Assembly (NCBI GenBank): GCA_030247885.1
Contig: JAPDRO010000001.1
Coordinates: forward strand, 1,922,001-1,986,000
Source: Taxawa tesnikishii (nom. ined.)
Lineage: Eukaryota; Ascomycota; Dothideomycetes; Dothideales
DNA length: 64,000 nucleotides
Direction: 5' to 3'
The notes under the pieces were generated by a model. That model made no database searches, was not told where the DNA came from, and was given only the letters and a program-made list of their open reading frames with translations. Position 1 is the first letter of the stretch. Each line of letters begins with the position of its first letter. Shown here in pieces: positions 9,615-19,204 of this stretch. A program made the translations under genes and the position numbers.

Positions 9615-12069
9615 ATGACCGATGAATTAGACACCAACCAGATCAAGGACTGGCGATCCATCGTCACGCTCGTTGTCTTCATTCTCACAAGTAAGTGCAG
9701 GATATATTGCCCTGGACCGTGTTGGTGTTGTTAACATTATCGTCACATCACAGACCTTGTGGTACTATTCCCCTTCAACATTCCAATCTATATCCCTCGA
9801 TCGCTGTCGAACGTCATTTTAGATCGGCTGAGTGCCTGGCGTGTAATATCGCCCAGGCAGAAACGCTCTTTAAATGAGTGGAATGGCAAGGCATCACGTT
9901 TCGTAAAACTGAACTTCCATATGAGCTTCTCAACAGCGCCCTTGGTTGCGAATCTCTTCCTGCTGGCCATCCTGGCTATTGGTCGACAGGAAGTATACGA
10001 TGGCACAGTCGGCGCTAACAACATCAACCCGATTGACATCATGGTCTTCTTCATTACATTGGCATATATCGCCATTTCGATCGACGCATCGGGCCTGATC
10101 CGGTACTTGGCCTTCAAGGTGCTTCAGAAAGGAGGCAAAGTCGGGCACCGTCTGTTCTTCTACCTCTATGCCTTCTTCTTCGGCTTGGGTAGTTTTATTG
10201 GAAACGACCCAATCATCTTATCAGGCACGGCTTTTCTTGCCTACATGACCCGGGTCTCGGCCAACATCGTTCATCCAAGGGCATGGATCCATACCCAATT
10301 TGCCGTGGCCAACATCGCATCGGCCATCCTCGTTTCTTCTAACCCGACGAACCTCGTACTTGCCGGTGCCTTCAAAATCAAGTTCATTGTATACACCGCG
10401 AATATGATCGTTCCAGTCGTGGTCACAGCCATCGTCTTGTTCCCGTTCCTCTTGTACATCGTGTTCGCCAACGAGGATCTCATCCCTTTGTCCATCAGTA
10501 TGCACGAACTCTCCGAGGAAGAGAGAGCCAGGGCACCCGTGAACCCAAACATTCCTCACGCTCGGGAAATGATCTGGATATGGAAAACAACAACGATGAA
10601 GGAAAACTTCTCTCGCTTGAGGAGATTATGAACCCTTTCTTGGACAAGGGCGGCGCGGCGTTTGGAGCCGTCGTCATGGCCGCAACACTTGTCGCTATTC
10701 TGGCGATAAATGCTGCTAGCCAGAAGAGTGGCGAACACCCCGTCTTCTGGGTGACTTTGCCTGCCGCATTTGTCATGTTCTGCTGGGATCTTGCATTTGG
10801 TTGGGTTCATCGAAAGAATACGCGTGAGATTGCTCGCAAGGGTCGGAAAGAATTTGAACGAGCTCGAGCTGAAAAATTAGTCAAAGAGCAAGAATCGAAG
10901 CGGACAGCTCAGGAACAAGATGCTACAGCAGAATTTCAGCCTGTTCGAATGCGGACACGTTCACCAGATGCCGAAACACAGGGACAAAGTGATATCGGTG
11001 GCATAAACGTCCAGCCAAATGCAGACGAAGAAGCTATGCTAGCAATGACAGTCCATGCCAGGAGGCCAAGCCATGCTTTACACCTATCCGAGCTTCATCA
11101 CCTCGATGAATCTAAAACCAACAACGACCAGACTACGGTATCTATCGCTCCACTCGATCCGTCATCCTCGGAATTTGAACCGGACGACAACCGAATGCAG
11201 AACGGCCATCCATTGACTAAGACAACGTCCAAGCCGGATGACGAGCAAGACGCTATCGATGCAGACTCCCGCTCTTCGGCCCAAGGACTACACGATGGAG
11301 TACCGAATGGAGTACCGAATGGAGTACCGAATGGAGAGGAGGAGAAGAGACGCGTGTTGATGGAAGAAATGATCCTACGGGAGATGGAGCGGCAGCAAAA
11401 ACGCGGACCGACGACGCTCGCATCGCTTATCAAGGACGCATGCCGGTGGTTACAGGAAACATTTCCTACCGCAGCAGCAGTAGTAACGCACTTACCTTTC
11501 AAGCTTGTGCCATTTGCGCTTTGCATGTTTGTCCTCGTACAAGCCTTAGTCACCAAGGGCTGGGTCCCCGTCTTCGCTTACGGATGGGACCATTGGGTGG
11601 ACAAGACGGGGACCGTCGGAGCTATTGGAGGCATGGGCTTCCTATCCGTGATTCTGTGCAACGTGAGTTTTGTGTGTCCGTTAACCCGGCATAGTGAGCT
11701 AACCGTTGCATTCACAACTAGTTTGCTGGCACCAATATCGGTACCACCATTCTCCTTTCCCGCGTGATCCAAGAATGGGAGGAAATCCACCGCAGAAGCG
11801 ATATTCCAATCACCGATCGCACCTTCTGGGCGACAGTCTACAGCATGGCACTTGGCGTCAACTACGGTGCATTCAGCACAGCGTTCAGCGCCTCGTTGGC
11901 TGGTCTGTTATGGCGAGACATTCTTGCTAGGAAACACATTCGCGTCAAGGGTCTGGACTTTGCGCGCGTCAACCTTCCGATCATTGCTATCGCCATGGCG
12001 GTCGGCTGCACTATTCTCATTGGGGAGGTGTACATCGTCAGAGATAAGTCTCCTTACAATTTAGGATGA
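9615..12069 (+). CDS. Anion permease of the ArsB/NhaD (ion transporter) superfamily
   Basis: Three exons: 9615-9690, 9754-11662 and 11722-12069, with introns of 63 and 59 nt. The N-terminus MTDELDTNQIKDWRS leads into the first helix. There are roughly ten or more membrane helices in two halves. Conserved blocks include DASGLIRYLAFKVLQKGGK, GNDPIILSGTAFLAYMTR, ASAILVSSNPTNLVLAGAF and, in the second half, FAGTNIGTTILLSRVIQEW. A hydrophilic loop of about 200 residues (about 10800-11430) separates the halves and carries a triple 12-bp repeat coding NGVP. The family includes arsenite, citrate and other anion carriers, probably at the plasma or vacuolar membrane; the substrate here is unknown. At 10564-10566 one G seems lost (GGG for GGGG): NIPHAR continues as GNDLDMENNNDEGKLL in the next frame. 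Exons total 2,333 nt, one short of 778 codons. The stop lies 72 bp from that of the convergent helicase gene. Confidence 0.8.
11292..11334 (+). repeat. Tandem 12-bp repeat inside the permease loop
   Basis: About three copies of GGAGTACCGAAT, in frame, coding repeated Gly-Val-Pro-Asn in the hydrophilic loop. A likely length-variable site. Confidence 0.85.
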
Positions 12070-12141
12070 TCAACAACCTTACGCAATCGCATGGGAGCTG
12101 CAATTTGCCTGTGGGGCTTATCCACTACTTCTGTGGCTTCT

Positions 12142-15100
12142 TCAGTCCATCATCAACCACCTTCGGCGGCAATGGGATCTCCACCCCTCAGTCTTCCATT
12201 CCATGCCAATGTACCCATCGCTCATGACCGTCACATCGAGCCGTCTTTCCTCGTCGCTCGGAGGCAACTTGATCATCGCCCTAGCGGTTGGCTTGCTCAC
12301 ATGGCCACGCTTTGCACGGTCAAGCGTAGGCCAATTGACGCGCTTCAGCGCCACGACTTCGTCTTTCTTCGGATCAGAAACGACGACAAAGAAGCCCTCT
12401 GTCTGCGGCTTTGGGAATCGTGGCGCGTACATGCGATACTCCGGATCCTGCGCCGCATTGAGACGGCCCACATTGACAGTCAAGCCCAACGCGTTGACGT
12501 CGGCTACATTGACCCTGAGCTGTGGCAGCGCTCCCAAAGCCTTGAAGAATCGCGGCTGAGCCGGGTTGGGAATGTCGAGCTGTTTGAGGGTGGCCTCCAT
12601 CTCGCGTCTAGGGGTCGTCGTAGCCTCGACGAGAGATCGAGGCGTCGGCTTGTCCTGCAACATGCGCTGGCGCTCTTTCGGAACCTCGACGCCGGGGAAG
12701 ATTGCCAACGGACCGTCTTCCGGCCATCTGGCTGATTTGACGCACTGCAGGAGTGTGATCATCATACGACAGCTGGAGTAGTAGCCCAGCTCTGTGAGGA
12801 CGTCGATGGAGGCCTGCAGAATACGTATGGTCTGATCCAGCACAGAAGTCTGATCACCGACGTAATCGGAGATTGGCAAGTCGATGCGCGAGAAGTGAGC
12901 CTGTAGCAGCAGGAAAGCCTTGACATGCGGATCCCACATCGGCAGGCCGAAAGCGTCGGCCTTGAGCGGAAGGTTTGCGGAGAGCTCAGCGTTAATAAGG
13001 TCTTCGTTGTGGCGGACGGGCAGCTCATCAAATTCGGTAGCGCAGCTCATCCAGGATAGGACGTCTTGGAACGTGGCATCGCGCTTGGCGTGGCGTGTCA
13101 GGTGGCGGATGGTCTTGTGGGCGAGGTAGTAGTAGCTCATGATCTTGCCCAATGGTGTAGAATCGACGTCACCGTTGCTGTGCACGGTAATACAACCAGA
13201 CTCTGCAAGCTCACCGAGCGACTTGTCAACCATCTCAACCATGTAGTCGTTAGCAAGCTGTTGTGCAGCGATGGTGTTGTGCTCCTCGGCAGAAATCTCC
13301 AGGCCATAGTAGGATGGGTTTTTGTGCAAGCGCCGGAAGAAGAATGTCCATGTCAGGTAATCTAGAGCGTCCTGCTTCGTGCCAATGGTCTCCGCGGATA
13401 CTTCAGCGCCCAAGTGGTTGTCGAGAACGTTATGCAAAGAAGACTCAACAGGGAACCCGGTGTGCAGGAAGTGCTTGTAGAATGCTTTCTTCGCATCCTG
13501 GGTGAATATACGAGCAATACCGGAAGTGTCGAACTGAGGACGTCCCGCACGACCAAGCATCTGCAGGACATCTGTCAAATCCATGTCCTTATATCCTTCA
13601 GTTTTAGCGTCGAAGAACTGGGTACCCTTGACGACAACAAGATGCGCCGGCAGGTTGACACCCCATGCAAGAGTGCTGGTAGCCACCAGAATTTGGATCT
13701 TGTTGTTGGCAAAGAGCTCCTCAGCCAGTTGCCTATCAGACTCCACAAGACCTGCATGATGCAGACCGATACCAAAGCTCAAGGCCTCACGAAGGGCTTC
13801 GTCCTTCACTCGTGACAGATTCAGCGCGAGATCGTCCTCAGACATCTTGACGAATCTTCGCGGGTTGTCTTCCATTCCGCAAAAGTTGATGAGGTCTCGC
13901 GCTGTCAGACGAGTCTGACGTCGCGAAGCCACAAACACAATGACCGGCTTGTCCGGCGAATGCGACTTGATAGCAAGGAACGTTGGTCTGTTCATAGACT
14001 GCATAAGAGGACAGAATCCTCTCTGCTCTGGAAAGCCATCAATGTAGATCTCGAGTGGGACGGGACGGACAGAGTGACGGAAGTTGAAGAGGCCTTCCTT
14101 TACACCGAGCCAGTTACCTAGATCCGTGGCGTTTGCGCAGGCCGTGGACATACCAACAAGGCGAACAGAGCCCTTCTTCTGGGAGGCAATATAGTTCATC
14201 CGGGAGACGATGATTTCCAGAATCGGGCCTCTGTCACCTCCGAGAAGGTGAATCTCGTCAATAATGACCAGACTGACTTGGCGGACATAGTCTCTCGTCT
14301 GCCAGCTACGACTGATACCATCCCATTTCTCAGGCGTAGTGATGATAATGTCGGCGTCACGGATTGTGCGCGTATCCGGTGTGTTATCACCAGTCAGCTC
14401 AACTAGCTTCAAGCCCATCTGCTTCGTGAGGCGTCTTCCCCAGTCCTGCACTCTCTCGCGAACCAGGGCCTTCATTGGAGCGATATAAACGACCTTAGAG
14501 CCTGGTCTTTCGCGGAACGCCCACCACATAGCGAGTTCGGCAGCCACTGTTTTTCCACTTCCTGTAGGTGAGCCAAGAAGCACATTGGCCGACGTGTGGT
14601 ACATGCAATGGAAGAGTTGGGTCTGCATAGGGTTGAAGAACTGGAAGCGCTGACCATAGATTTCTTCGAGCAGCGGGTTCTTCAGAGCCGAGATCGGTAG
14701 AGGCTGTAGATTGAGCAGGTCGGTGTAGACACTTTCAGTGTCAGGACGGATCAGATGTTGGAAGGAAACCGGGGTAACAGTTTCGGCTCCGAGCCAACGA
14801 TCGGAGACGGCACGTACGTAGATCTGATCCGGGAGAGGGTCGGAAAGCGGGATGGTGAAGCTCAGCTCGTGATCATCGTACAGCTTCCTGCGGGAGAGGA
14901 TGAAGTATTCATGGTGATAAATCTCGGACGTTTCCGAATTTTCAACCCATATCCAGTAAGATTCAGACTTTCCGTGGTGCTTGTCATTCCACCTGAAGTC
15001 CGGTGTGATGTACAAATGCACACGCAGCACGTCGCGATTCAATGGAGCAATTTCAGCGTCAACCGTCAACGTGGGGAAATTGTCGAGGAGCTTGGAGATC

Positions 15101-18051
15101 GTATTGCCCATCTTGTTGTTACGGACCAACTGCCCGATCTCCGCCGACTCCATGTCGCGCAATGCTTCAATCGAGGACACCGAACCTTTGTCGTCAAGAT
15201 GTCTCAAGATGGGTTGCGGCAGGTCGAATTGGTGGAACGGATGTTCGTATGGCCATACCTGTTTCTCGATGGATTTGCACATTGACAGTAGCACCAAGCA
15301 CTGGTAGCCCCAACGCCTATTGAGCGCGATCATGAATAATGCTCTGCAAATGCGGGCTGCGTTTTGCGCCACATATGCCGTATCCGAGACAAGAGTGAAG
15401 TCTTCAAGGCGAGCTCTGGAAATGTATGATTGCAGCAGAACGTTGGTCTTGCCTGATTGCGTACCGATGCCTCCCTCGATGGCGCATGGAGATGCCTCTT
15501 CCTTTAGGCGAATCAACTCTTTCTCTTCAGTTTCACGAGACTGAATGTTGTCAAACTCCCCGCTCATGGAGATCATCTTGAGAACATCTGCCTCGGATGC
15601 CCTTGGACGCATCATCGCGTTGAAGATCTCGATACTGGTTTGGAGTACGTAGTACTGGCTTGCAATGCGACCGACGTCTTTCGCCCGAAGTTCCTCAGTA
15701 GTCTCGTTGAAGATGATCATCTGACTCTGCTGGAGTACGCGTGCGGCTTTGATGACAAGTTCTCTGCGCCTTTGCACCAGTTGTGGGTCATCCCGTATCT
15801 CTGCCCAGTCGATACCATACGCCATTGGATTCCGCTGCATGCGGACGAAAAGGTAGGAGTAACCGACCCACTGAACGGCCTCGGCCACTGAAGTAACAGT
15901 GCCTAACGAGATCTCTGCATTGAGATTGTCCACGAGCTTCTTGGAAAAGTTAGACTCGATGGGTTGTTGTTGGGTAACGGTGGTCAAGTAATGTTGGAGC
16001 TTGTCCTGCGTAGTACAGATGAAGCCGATACCCGTATCCTGGAATTGAGGACGTCCAGCACGTCCAAAGATCTGCAACACATCCAGTATTCCTAGGTCGA
16101 CGAACTTACCAGCTTCGGCACTGTACAGCTGAGTACCCTTGATGACGACGGCAGCAGCAGGCAAGTTGACACCCCAGGCCAGTGTAGCCGTACAGCATAA
16201 AACTTTGAGGACACCTTCAGCAAACAGTCGCTCCATCAGATTTCTGTCTGATCGCGGCATGCCTGCATGATGGGTACCGAACCCCTTCGGGACAAGTTCA
16301 CGGAGCTCTCGTCCTTTCGAATTCTTCATATCACGCAAGGCTTGTGAGTAGTCTTCATGGCCGGATGGATCGAAAAGATCGGTGCAACCTTCCTCCATCG
16401 CCAGCTCGTACATGGTCCTCGCTGTTTTCACTGTATCCTTTCGGGAGTGAACAAAGACCATGATTTGGTGACCACGCTCGAGCATATCCTTGACCTTCTC
16501 AAAAGATACATGATCAAGGTTGTCTCTTGATGTCTTGCTGCCGGGTTTGCCTTTCACACCCACGAAATGCTGCTCCAAAGGAACGGGGCGGAAAGACTGA
16601 TCAAAATAGAAGAGACCTGCCATTCGGTTGACCTTCAGGAAATCTGCGACATCCACGTAATTGGGCAGCGTAGCTGACAAACCCACAATTCGAATCAGGG
16701 ATTGTGTGCTTTCCACTTGCCTCTCAGTTCGAGCAACGAGCGACTCCAAGACTGCACCTCGCTCGTCGTGAAGCATATGAACCTCATCAATGATCAGGAG
16801 CCGAACTTTTTGCACCAACTCAGTATCACCGGTGCTCTTCCGCGTGACAACGTCCCATTTCTCAGGGGTGGTAACGATGATTTGCGTTTGCACGATCTCG
16901 GACTTGGTGAGATGCATATCGCCCGTAAGCTCGCGAACCTGGATTCCAAGCCACGCAAGCCGTTTGCCCAGCTTCTCGGTAACCTCAGCAGCCAACGCTT
17001 TCATGGGTGCAACATAGACGATTTTGAAATCTTCGAGGTGGACAGCGAAATCTCGAGCTTCCGGATTTTCGATTGGGTTCGGCACGATGTTCTTCGCAAT
17101 GGTATTCAGTATTGTGAGCATGGCTGCATCTGTTTTACCGGCACCAGTAGGCGCACAGATCAGCATGTTTTCGCTGGTCTTGTACGCCACAGGGTATACA
17201 AGGCTCTGCATCCGGTTGAGCGCCTTGTAGCCCTTGAAAGTTCCCCGACAAAGACCGTCCAGTTCGCTGATCTCCACTAATCTCTGTCCTGCACCAAGTG
17301 TTCCAACCCGCGCTGCTGGAATGGAGTATTCTTCATACTTCTCGTGCTCTTTACGCTCGCTGCCGGCTGGCAACATATACTTCTTGCCATGGGACGACAA
17401 AGTATTACCAGCTTCGCCCGATCTGTACACATGCGGATATTGTGGTCCGGTACGATCCTGAGCCGCAGACAGCGCAGCCGTCTTATGCTCAAAATCTTGC
17501 TGCCGGAGCGCCGCCTCCCGTTCCTGCCTAGACAACAGCCTTCCAGTTTGTCCATCTGACTTTTCGGGCGCTTGCAAAGCCTTGAGGATATCCTGACGGT
17601 GCCCAATGAGGTCGGCCACAAGATCCAGCTCCCCGAAGCCAAGTGTATCCGCAAGCAGCATCTGCAGCTCATCTGCGCTGCTGTCCGAAGACAGAATAGC
17701 CACAATCTGCTGGTGCAAGTCGTGCGCGTTGAGTCCTGAACCGCCTCTTACAACATCTGCAACCTTGCTCCGCAACCAAACCTCGTCGTAAAGGTGGCTC
17801 GTGCTGAGGTCATCGTCCGAAAGACTGTCCAGGGCGTCGCTACTGGACTCCTCGTCTTCTTCGTTGATCAAGTCCCAGATATCCTCGCTACTTGAGGACT
17901 CGGAAAGATCTTCCTCATCTGTCCAGACACCTTGGCCGTATGACTCCACGTTTCCATTAGTTGGAGGTAATTTCAACTCTGCAATAGCTGCCCGCATGGC
18001 ACTGAGCTGGGCAAACCATTGCGTCTCAGCGTTCTCCATGGATGGCGACAT
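12142..18051 (-). CDS. SLH1: Slh1/ASCC3-type Ski2-like RNA helicase (two cassettes)
   Basis: A single uninterrupted frame codes 1,969 residues, matching yeast Slh1 (1,967). I chose the ATG at 18051 (MSPSMENAETQWFAQL); the frame is open further upstream, and a second ATG is at 18039. Two helicase cassettes are visible. The first has Walker A APTGAGKT (about residues 300-307), DEVH (about 420) and GRAGRPQFQDTGIG. The second has SPTGSGKT (about 1161-1168), DEIH (about 1265) and GRAGRPQFDTSGIA. Each is followed by a Sec63-like domain; the N-terminus is acidic and Ser-rich. Slh1 lacks the Brr2-type extended N-terminal region, which supports Slh1/ASCC3 over BRR2. In yeast Slh1 (Rqt2) is the ATPase of the RQC-trigger complex that splits collided ribosomes. 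It is divergent from DAD4. That 5.9 kb reads without a break is notable given the indels in its neighbours. Confidence 0.92.
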   Translation of the reverse strand: MSPSMENAETQWFAQLSAMRAAIAELKLPPTNGNVESYGQGVWTDEEDLSESSSSEDIWDLINEEDEESSSDALDSLSDDDLSTSHLYDEVWLRSKVADVVRGGSGLNAHDLHQQIVAILSSDSSADELQMLLADTLGFGELDLVADLIGHRQDILKALQAPEKSDGQTGRLLSRQEREAALRQQDFEHKTAALSAAQDRTGPQYPHVYRSGEAGNTLSSHGKKYMLPAGSERKEHEKYEEYSIPAARVGTLGAGQRLVEISELDGLCRGTFKGYKALNRMQSLVYPVAYKTSENMLICAPTGAGKTDAAMLTILNTIAKNIVPNPIENPEARDFAVHLEDFKIVYVAPMKALAAEVTEKLGKRLAWLGIQVRELTGDMHLTKSEIVQTQIIVTTPEKWDVVTRKSTGDTELVQKVRLLIIDEVHMLHDERGAVLESLVARTERQVESTQSLIRIVGLSATLPNYVDVADFLKVNRMAGLFYFDQSFRPVPLEQHFVGVKGKPGSKTSRDNLDHVSFEKVKDMLERGHQIMVFVHSRKDTVKTARTMYELAMEEGCTDLFDPSGHEDYSQALRDMKNSKGRELRELVPKGFGTHHAGMPRSDRNLMERLFAEGVLKVLCCTATLAWGVNLPAAAVVIKGTQLYSAEAGKFVDLGILDVLQIFGRAGRPQFQDTGIGFICTTQDKLQHYLTTVTQQQPIESNFSKKLVDNLNAEISLGTVTSVAEAVQWVGYSYLFVRMQRNPMAYGIDWAEIRDDPQLVQRRRELVIKAARVLQQSQMIIFNETTEELRAKDVGRIASQYYVLQTSIEIFNAMMRPRASEADVLKMISMSGEFDNIQSRETEEKELIRLKEEASPCAIEGGIGTQSGKTNVLLQSYISRARLEDFTLVSDTAYVAQNAARICRALFMIALNRRWGYQCLVLLSMCKSIEKQVWPYEHPFHQFDLPQPILRHLDDKGSVSSIEALRDMESAEIGQLVRNNKMGNTISKLLDNFPTLTVDAEIAPLNRDVLRVHLYITPDFRWNDKHHGKSESYWIWVENSETSEIYHHEYFILSRRKLYDDHELSFTIPLSDPLPDQIYVRAVSDRWLGAETVTPVSFQHLIRPDTESVYTDLLNLQPLPISALKNPLLEEIYGQRFQFFNPMQTQLFHCMYHTSANVLLGSPTGSGKTVAAELAMWWAFRERPGSKVVYIAPMKALVRERVQDWGRRLTKQMGLKLVELTGDNTPDTRTIRDADIIITTPEKWDGISRSWQTRDYVRQVSLVIIDEIHLLGGDRGPILEIIVSRMNYIASQKKGSVRLVGMSTACANATDLGNWLGVKEGLFNFRHSVRPVPLEIYIDGFPEQRGFCPLMQSMNRPTFLAIKSHSPDKPVIVFVASRRQTRLTARDLINFCGMEDNPRRFVKMSEDDLALNLSRVKDEALREALSFGIGLHHAGLVESDRQLAEELFANNKIQILVATSTLAWGVNLPAHLVVVKGTQFFDAKTEGYKDMDLTDVLQMLGRAGRPQFDTSGIARIFTQDAKKAFYKHFLHTGFPVESSLHNVLDNHLGAEVSAETIGTKQDALDYLTWTFFFRRLHKNPSYYGLEISAEEHNTIAAQQLANDYMVEMVDKSLGELAESGCITVHSNGDVDSTPLGKIMSYYYLAHKTIRHLTRHAKRDATFQDVLSWMSCATEFDELPVRHNEDLINAELSANLPLKADAFGLPMWDPHVKAFLLLQAHFSRIDLPISDYVGDQTSVLDQTIRILQASIDVLTELGYYSSCRMMITLLQCVKSARWPEDGPLAIFPGVEVPKERQRMLQDKPTPRSLVEATTTPRREMEATLKQLDIPNPAQPRFFKALGALPQLRVNVADVNALGLTVNVGRLNAAQDPEYRMYAPRFPKPQTEGFFVVVSDPKKDEVVALKRVNWPTLDRAKRGHVSKPTARAMIKLPPSDEERRLDVTVMSDGYIGMEWKTEGWRSHCRRRWLMMD

Positions 18052-18375
18052 GGTCGTTTCCCCTTCTTTTATAATAGTCAAAGTCCGTATCCACAGGAGG
18101 TTGAGGGAAGCACGAGATGTAAGGAAGGAAGAAGACGGAGCGGCGGTTGTTCTACCATACGTTCTATGACGATGACCCGAAGCAGACGCCGCCGCAACGG
18201 GCAGTGGATTCACTTAATCCAGAGTTATCGATAGCGGGCTTGGCATAACGCGCGTTTAAGTGCTTACAGCGAGAGGATCGTTGAATAACAAGCAACCCTA
18301 AAGAGAGGGTTGTTGGAAGCACGGCAACAACAGCCCATCGGACGGAATCAACCAACTGCAGAATTTAGAAGCACA
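18052..18375. promoter_or_regulatory. Divergent promoter region SLH1 / DAD4
   Basis: 324 bp between two start codons; must contain both promoters. No named site claimed. Confidence 0.5.
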
Positions 18376-18809
18376 ATGGTACGGCTTTAAACGAATGAAT
18401 GATCGTGCCTCGCTAATGCGTTGTAGGAAAACCCACACGAGCACCAGCAGAGCCTCCTGCTCTCACGTATAATCACCAACGTGGTAGGTATTAAGCATGC
18501 AGTGGTTGAAGCTATCGATTGAAGACGCGTAGGAAAAGCTCAATGAGGCCGTCATGGTGTTGAACAAAAGTCTTCAGGTAAGGTGATCACGAGGAATATG
18601 TACTATGTACCTTCTCTCGAGCAGCTGTTGAGGTATGAGTAGGAGATCAACGTGCAGAACATGAACGTCGAGCTTGTCGCACAGATGTTCAAGAATTACC
18701 AATCCAATGTGTTGTTTCATCTGGAGGGTATGCTTACAACCCTAGCTATCTACATGCCCTGTGCTAACACAAGCTCCCAGCTACGGACAGCCTGAAGGAT
18801 CCAGCATAA
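18376..18809 (+). CDS. DAD4: DASH/Dam1 complex subunit Dad4, five tiny exons
   Basis: This 72-residue protein is scattered over five exons: 18376-18378 (only the ATG), 18427-18483, 18533-18577, 18643-18727 and 18781-18809. The introns are 48, 49, 65 and 53 nt, all GT-AG. The exons sum to exactly 73 codons. The translation starts [20 protein letters not shown], then [15 protein letters not shown], and includes [20 protein letters not shown]. This agrees with fungal Dad4 from the first residues (yeast MENPHEQVQANILSRII), and yeast Dad4 is also 72 residues. Two heptad-like helices are evident. The protein is part of the ring-forming complex that couples kinetochores to microtubules. No single exon is long enough to stand out as an open frame. 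Confidence 0.93.
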
Positions 18810-19204
18810 ACGTCGTTGTACAAACATAGCAACGCCCTGGTTTGGAGGGTTTGGAGGGTTTGGAGGCGTTTCAGGCTAGTAGCATCGAGGTGTTAGGTCG
18901 CTAGTCAGGTGGTTTATCTTGTATACCCAGTAGTGTTCTGTATACCACTTCATTCGTTCATCCATTCATGCATGCATGTGGCTCGTGCGCAATTCATGTA
19001 TATAATCACCCGCGGCTTCACGTCTTGCGTCTCGTCTCGTGGAGGGAACCGGAAACTGTAACATTAGACATCACACATCAATCGCGACAACCACCCAACC
19101 TTCACAGACCCCATCAGCACGCTTCCCAAATCCGCGACTGGAAACATATCATGAGGTAGAGGTCTACCTCTTATGCACCATACCTTCAGTCCCCTGCAAC
19201 AATC
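18810..19204. other. DAD4 3' side and ARP5 promoter
   Basis: 395 bp. Contains three direct 9-bp copies of TTTGGAGGG (18841-18867, last copy imperfect) and short CATT/CATG repeats near 18950-18976. No gene. Confidence 0.6.
18841..18867 (+). repeat. Three tandem copies of a 9-bp unit
   Basis: TTTGGAGGG repeated three times (the last ends GGC) just after the DAD4 stop. Confidence 0.85.

Noticed and set aside
10580-11767. Second half of the permease as an independent gene starting at the ATG 10580
   Set aside because: The upstream half is its natural N-terminal partner and ends in family text that continues directly after one added base.
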